37,288 bases of DNA from an uncultured Gammaproteobacteria bacterium (GTDB taxonomy: Bacteria > Pseudomonadota > Gammaproteobacteria > Steroidobacterales > Woeseiaceae). A program made the position numbers and the translations under genes. The stretch spans positions 1 to 37,288 of the forward strand of contig CALBPI010000099.1 of the NCBI GenBank assembly GCA_937899415.1, written 5' to 3'. The notes under the pieces are model-generated. The model had not been told where the DNA came from. It saw only the letters and a list, made by a program, of their open reading frames with translations, and searched no databases. Shown in pieces: positions 33,037-37,288 of this stretch (its first letter is position 1; every line of letters begins with the position of its first letter).

Positions 33037-33708
33037 GTGTTGACCTTGCCCCTTTCGCGACCCGACGGCCAGCCGCTCAGTGTGCTGTGCCTGGGCGCGC
33101 ACTGCGACGACATTGAGATTGGCTGCGGTGCCACGCTGCTCACGCTGGCCGAACAGTCTGCGATCAATGTGCACTGGCAGGTGTTTACTTCGACGCCGGA
33201 ACGACGGCTTGAGGCGGAAGCAGGCGCCAAGGCCTTTGGCAGCGCAGCGCGCGAACTCAGTGTAGAAATACTAGACTTTCGTGACGGCTTTCTGCCCTAC
33301 GAGGGCACCGCGGTTAAGGAAGCCTTCGAGGCACTCAAGCAGCGCGTCCAACCAGACCTCATCTTCACGCACTACGGGCGTGATGCGCACCAGGACCACC
33401 GCCTCGTATCGGAGTTGACCTGGAATACGTTCCGCAACCACCTCGTGCTCGAGTACGAGATCCCCAAATGGGATGGTGACCTGGGTCAGCCCAGCGTGTT
33501 TTGTGCCGTCGATGCGGAGACGGCAGCGCGCAAGATCGCCCTGCTGCAGCAGACTTACAATTCACAGAACCAGAAGCGCTGGTTTACCGATGACCTGTTC
33601 CACAGCCTCATGCGCATCCGCGGCATGGAGGCCAATGCACCCGCCAACCTTGCTGAAGCGTTCTTCGCCAGAAAACTGTCTTTGGGACCGGGACACGCGC
33701 AGCGCTAG
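33037..33708 (+). CDS. PIG-L family zinc deacetylase
   Basis: A 223-residue hydrolase of the LmbE/PIG-L family, which removes acetyl groups from N-acetylated sugars. The metal-binding motif is LGAHCDDIEIGCG (His22, Asp24/25) and the second site is HYGRDAHQDHRLVSE. In an exopolysaccharide locus it probably deacetylates an amino sugar, either on the nucleotide or on the growing unit. A GTG at 33037 is used, with GGAG about eight bases before it. It follows the interrupted SAF gene by 12 bases, so it is part of the same transcript. Confidence 0.88.
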   Translation: MLTLPLSRPDGQPLSVLCLGAHCDDIEIGCGATLLTLAEQSAINVHWQVFTSTPERRLEAEAGAKAFGSAARELSVEILDFRDGFLPYEGTAVKEAFEALKQRVQPDLIFTHYGRDAHQDHRLVSELTWNTFRNHLVLEYEIPKWDGDLGQPSVFCAVDAETAARKIALLQQTYNSQNQKRWFTDDLFHSLMRIRGMEANAPANLAEAFFARKLSLGPGHAQR

Positions 33709-33735
33709 CGCACGCGCCCACAGGAGCCCAACGTT

Positions 33736-34620
33736 TTGTGGAACACTGTACTGAAGGACAACCTCAAGGCCTGCGTACCGTTCAGGAATACGATTCGCCG
33801 AGTGGTGCGTAGGCTACGACCCTATCGGTCGATGCCAGAGAACGACGCGCTCGCCACCAGCAATGGCCTGCAAATCCTGAAATTGGTGCGCCAGTACGAC
33901 CTGTCTGCAAGAGATGTGCTGGAGGTGGGTACGGGCTGGATCCCGACAATCCCGAAGTTGTTTAAGGCGCACGGTGCACAGAGCATCGTGCTGACAGACG
34001 TTGAGCCCTTGTGCGATGCACAGACAGCAGCACTCGCCGCCAGCCTGGCGCAAAAAGCGTTGCCGGATCTCAACGCCATTACAGGGCAAGACCTCGCCAT
34101 TCTGGAATCAAATCTCGCGCGCGAGGGCATCGAGAGCTATCGATGTCCGCCGCAGCTCGAGGGTTTGCCTGACCAATCCATCGACCTCATTTACTCGCGT
34201 ACGGTACTCGAACACATCCCGCAACCCGCGCTCGTTGCACTGCTCCAGGAATGGAGACGCTTGCTGCGTCCGGGCGGCTGCTGCATTCACATCATCGACA
34301 ACAGCGACCACTTCGAACATCGGGACAAGCGGCTCTCGCGTCTCAACTTTCTAACGCTAACGAACGTCGCGTGGCGGGTCGCGAGCTTTAACGGTCAGAA
34401 CTTCCAGAATCGACTACGCCACTCCGACTACGTGACCCTGTTTCGCGATGCCGGTTTTGAATTGCTGCATGTCGAAGGCGAACCCGACCCCAAAACACTC
34501 GAGGACCTGAAGACGCTGCGAATCATCCCGGCTTTCGCGCACTATACGCCGGAAGACCTCGCCACACTGACGTCCATCGTCATTGCCCGGAACGCCCCGG
34601 TAGCGGCCGCGGCAAACTAG
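33736..34620 (+). CDS. Class I SAM-dependent methyltransferase
   Basis: A 294-residue methyltransferase. Motif I is RDVLEVGTGWIPTIPKLF. The acidic end of strand 2 is in VLTDVEPLC, and the post-motif region is IDLIYSRTVLEHIPQPALVALLQEWRRLLRPGG, the usual Methyltransf_11 pattern. The basic N-terminus (RRVVRRLRPYRS) may touch the membrane. It likely methylates a sugar or lipid-linked intermediate. The start is a TTG at 33736, nine bases after GGAG; no better start fits. It lies between the PIG-L and acyl-ligase genes. Confidence 0.83.
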   Translation: MWNTVLKDNLKACVPFRNTIRRVVRRLRPYRSMPENDALATSNGLQILKLVRQYDLSARDVLEVGTGWIPTIPKLFKAHGAQSIVLTDVEPLCDAQTAALAASLAQKALPDLNAITGQDLAILESNLAREGIESYRCPPQLEGLPDQSIDLIYSRTVLEHIPQPALVALLQEWRRLLRPGGCCIHIIDNSDHFEHRDKRLSRLNFLTLTNVAWRVASFNGQNFQNRLRHSDYVTLFRDAGFELLHVEGEPDPKTLEDLKTLRIIPAFAHYTPEDLATLTSIVIARNAPVAAAAN

Positions 34621-34658
34621 ACGAAGCCGAGAGTTACCGACAGGATTCCAACGCGCCC

Positions 34659-36230
34659 ATGTCCAGCCTGCTGCACACACTCGTACTGAAACACGCCGAA
34701 AACGGGGCTATCGCGCTCGTCGATAAGAAGCGGCAACTGACTTACGAGGCGCTTGCTGTGGAGGTCGAGCGCACAGCACGCGGATTTGCCGCAACCGGAC
34801 TGCCGCCGCGGGGTCGCGTTGCCGTGTACCTGCCGAAGCGTCTCGAGACGGTGATCGCGATCTTCGCCGCCACCTGCGCTGGCGGTGCCATGGTCCCCGT
34901 GAATCCCGTGCTGAAGGCGCCACAGGTGCGGCACATTCTCGAGGACGCGGGTGCCCGCATTCTCGTCACCAGCGCGGACCGCTACGCCGGACTGAGTGAC
35001 GCGTTCGCAGGCCTCGACGCGCTCACCACCATCGTCCTCGTCGGCGGCGTACCGGAAGCGGCCAAACAGGATCCGCGCGTGCTGGGTTGGGACGACCTCG
35101 ATCGCGATGCAGCGATTCGTCACACGAGCATCGACGCCGACATCGCGGCGTTGCTCTACACCTCGGGCAGTACGGGCCGCCCCAAGGGTGTCGTGCTCTC
35201 GCACCGCAACCTTGTCGCGGGCGCCGAGAGCGTGGCGACCTATCTCGAGAACAGTGCTGACGATCGCATCCTGGCCGTGCTCCCCCTGAGTTTCGATGCG
35301 GGGTTCAGCCAGCTCACCACGGCATTCCACGTGGGCGCGACCGCCGTATTGCACGACTACTTCCTGCCCAAAGACCTGCTCCGACTCGCAGAGCGTGAGC
35401 GCATTACCGGCATCACCGCGGTGCCGCCGCTCTGGTCTCAGCTCGCTGATCTCGACTGGCCTCGGGCCTGTCGGAAATCACTGCGATATCTCGCCAACAC
35501 AGGTGGCAAGATGCCCAAGGCGCTGCTGGCGCGCCTGCGCGAGCTCTTTCCCGACGCGTCGCCCTACCTCATGTACGGGCTTACGGAAGCGTTTCGGTCC
35601 ACCTATCTCCCGCCGGCAGAAGTCGATCGGCGACCGGACTCAATCGGTAAGGCCATACCCAACGCAGAAATCCTGGTGGTGCGCCCGGATGGCACCGAGT
35701 GCGACGACGGCGAGCCCGGCGAGCTCGTGCACCGCGGCGCACTCGTTAGTCTGGGCTACTGGGGCGACGCCGAGCGCACCGCCGAGCGCTTCAAGCCCGC
35801 ACCCGGTCAGCCCGATGGCGTCCCGCTGCCCGAAATCGCCGTCTGGTCGGGCGATACCGTGCGCCGCGACGAGGACGGCTACCTGTACTTCATCGGGCGC
35901 AAAGACGACATGATCAAGACTTCGGGATACCGCGTCAGTCCCACGGACATCGAAGAAACCGCGTTCGCGTCGGGTCTCGTCACAGAGGCGGCCGCCATTG
36001 GCGTCGAGGACACCCGCCTGGGCCAACGCGTCGTGCTCGTCGCCGCGCCAGCTGGTGACGATGAGGCGCCGACGGAGCCCCTGCTGCAGTACTTCCGCGC
36101 CGAGCTACCGAACTTCATGGTGCCGGCCGCCGTACACTGGCAATCCAAACTTCCCAGAAACCCCAACGGCAAGATCGACCGCGGCGCCGTGCGGTCTGCA
36201 CTCGCCGATCTCGAGAGGGACTCCACATGA
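34659..36230 (+). CDS. Acyl-CoA ligase (AMP-forming), exosortase A system-associated
   Basis: A 523-residue ANL-superfamily adenylating enzyme. The P-loop is LLYTSGSTGRPKGVVLSHRN. The aryl/acyl pocket region precedes YLMYGLTEAFRSTYLPP, and the hinge is YLYFIGRKDDMIKTSGYRVSP. The C-terminal catalytic Lys is in LPRNPNGKIDR. Together with the overlapping decarboxylase (ATGA), it matches the gene pair known to mark exosortase A/PEP-CTERM loci. It is thought to activate an acyl or amino acid group for the polysaccharide or an adjacent carrier protein; the substrate is unknown. An acyl carrier protein gene may lie past the right edge. Confidence 0.92.
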   Translation: MSSLLHTLVLKHAENGAIALVDKKRQLTYEALAVEVERTARGFAATGLPPRGRVAVYLPKRLETVIAIFAATCAGGAMVPVNPVLKAPQVRHILEDAGARILVTSADRYAGLSDAFAGLDALTTIVLVGGVPEAAKQDPRVLGWDDLDRDAAIRHTSIDADIAALLYTSGSTGRPKGVVLSHRNLVAGAESVATYLENSADDRILAVLPLSFDAGFSQLTTAFHVGATAVLHDYFLPKDLLRLAERERITGITAVPPLWSQLADLDWPRACRKSLRYLANTGGKMPKALLARLRELFPDASPYLMYGLTEAFRSTYLPPAEVDRRPDSIGKAIPNAEILVVRPDGTECDDGEPGELVHRGALVSLGYWGDAERTAERFKPAPGQPDGVPLPEIAVWSGDTVRRDEDGYLYFIGRKDDMIKTSGYRVSPTDIEETAFASGLVTEAAAIGVEDTRLGQRVVLVAAPAGDDEAPTEPLLQYFRAELPNFMVPAAVHWQSKLPRNPNGKIDRGAVRSALADLERDST

Positions 36231-37288
36231 GCGAGCACGCACTGCCCCTGCACACGCGTATAGACGGCTACGGCGTCGAGGATAACGAGCTCACCGTCGG
36301 TGGCCGCAAGATCTCGGACCTTGCGCGCGAGATGGGACCGGGGCCTTTTTATGTCTACGACCGAGCCATCGTGCAGCAGCGCATTGCGCATCTGAGAACG
36401 CATCTGCCTGACGGCATGCACTTGCACTACGCCGTAAAGGCCAACCCCATGCCGGCATTGGTCAACGCGATCGCGCCGCTGGTCGACGGCCTCGATATTG
36501 CCTCGGCGCTCGAAATGCGCGTGGCGCTCGACACGGGAATGTCGCCGAAGCTCATGAGCTTCGCCGGGCCCGGCAAACGCATTCCCGAGCTCGAGCAGGC
36601 CGCGGCGGCGGGCATCACGGTCACCATCGAGTCCGAAACAGAAATGCAGCGGCTCGAAGCCATCGCAGCGGACCAACAGTGCCGGCCCCGCGTCGCCATT
36701 CGGGTCAACCCGGACTTCGAGCTCAAGACGTCAGGGATGAAGATGTCAGGCGGTCCAAAGCAGTTCGGAATCGACGCCGAGCGCGTACCCGATGTGATCC
36801 GGCACATCGCAGAGTCGTCGCTCGACCTCGTCGGGATCCACATCTTCTGTGGCTCGCAGAACCTCAAAGCCGACGCGCTCGTCGAGGCGCAGCACAAGTC
36901 CTGGGCGCTCGCATCCGAACTCATGACATTGCTGCCCTACCCGCTTGAGTGGTTCAACATCGGTGGCGGTTTCGGAATCCCCTATTTCCCGGGTGACGAA
37001 CCGTTGGATATAGCACCGATCGGCAGGTCGCTCTCCGAAGTTCAGGACGCACTCAAGGCGCAGTCACCGAACACGGACCTGGTCATCGAGCTGGGGCGCT
37101 ACATCATCGGTGAGGCCGGACTCTACGTCTGCGAGATCACCGACCGCAAAGTCTCGCGCGGGCGCACCTACCTCGTAGCCGACGGGGGGTTGCACCACCA
37201 CCTGGCTGCGTCAGGGAATTTTGGACAGATCATCCGCAAGAACTACCCCGTGCTGATCGGGAATCGCGTCCACGCCGAAGAGCCCGAG
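36227..37288 (+). CDS. PLP-dependent decarboxylase, exosortase A system-associated (partial)
   Basis: The first 354 residues of a fold-type III decarboxylase related to diaminopimelate decarboxylase LysA; the C-terminus is beyond the window. The PLP lysine is Lys71 in LHYAVKANPMPAL. GIHIFCGSQ and the phosphate-binding WFNIGGGFGIPYF are typical, and ELGRYIIGEAGLYV contributes the Arg. It overlaps the acyl-ligase gene by four bases and is its usual partner in exosortase A loci. It may make an amine that is attached to the exopolysaccharide, though the substrate is unproven. A role in lysine synthesis is unlikely in this setting. Confidence 0.93.
   Translation, partial: MSEHALPLHTRIDGYGVEDNELTVGGRKISDLAREMGPGPFYVYDRAIVQQRIAHLRTHLPDGMHLHYAVKANPMPALVNAIAPLVDGLDIASALEMRVALDTGMSPKLMSFAGPGKRIPELEQAAAAGITVTIESETEMQRLEAIAADQQCRPRVAIRVNPDFELKTSGMKMSGGPKQFGIDAERVPDVIRHIAESSLDLVGIHIFCGSQNLKADALVEAQHKSWALASELMTLLPYPLEWFNIGGGFGIPYFPGDEPLDIAPIGRSLSEVQDALKAQSPNTDLVIELGRYIIGEAGLYVCEITDRKVSRGRTYLVADGGLHHHLAASGNFGQIIRKNYPVLIGNRVHAEEPE

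Overview
The window is GC-rich chromosomal DNA that reads as a Gammaproteobacterium, probably environmental or marine. I base this on the fused chorismate mutase/prephenate dehydrogenase (T-protein type TyrA), PurU, an RND efflux operon, perfect CRP-type palindromes (TGTGA-N6-TCACA), a sigma-54 promoter, and genes tied to the exosortase A / PEP-CTERM protein-sorting and exopolysaccharide system. I cannot name a genus. No tRNA, rRNA, CRISPR array, insertion sequence or phage gene is visible.

Left part (1-7185): a DesK/NarL-type two-component pair (cut at the left edge) faces away from a small membrane protein-TPR protein operon. Next comes a two-subunit, Tat-targeted molybdenum hydroxylase of the IorAB type. 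It converges on a secreted beta-propeller-like protein of unknown function.

Middle part (7186-24000), almost all on the minus strand: an ATP-grasp enzyme, a GT4 glycosyltransferase and a lipoprotein with two He_PIG-type domains and one Fn3 domain look like one transcription unit. Its 5' leader carries a convincing class I cyclic-di-GMP (GEMM-I) riboswitch and, upstream of that, a perfect CRP-type site. Then come purU, an MFS transporter, an alpha/beta hydrolase, an RND pump with its adaptor, a PEP-CTERM/DUF4114 secreted protein with a textbook sigma-54 promoter and another perfect CRP-type site, gltX, tyrA and a small outer-membrane barrel candidate.

Right part (24012-37288): an exopolysaccharide locus. 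A polysaccharide pyruvyltransferase and an LhgO-like FAD oxidase run leftward. Running rightward are a Wzx-type flippase, a GT2 glycosyltransferase, a glucose-1-phosphate cytidylyltransferase, an NAD-dependent epimerase, an RmlC-like 3,5-epimerase, a NAD-binding/SAF-domain protein interrupted by one in-frame TGA, a PIG-L deacetylase, a methyltransferase, and the acyl-CoA ligase and PLP decarboxylase that are marker genes of exosortase A loci. The decarboxylase is cut by the right edge, so the exosortase itself, if present, should lie beyond it.

Taken together, the window suggests a cell-surface/matrix programme: polysaccharide made by the right-hand locus, a PEP-CTERM protein sorted by the associated exosortase, and a c-di-GMP-controlled lipoprotein-glycosyltransferase-ATP-grasp unit. 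CRP-type and sigma-54 control signals sit in front of the secreted components. The combination of GEMM-I control with the lipoprotein/GT/ATP-grasp unit is the best candidate here for an undescribed system.
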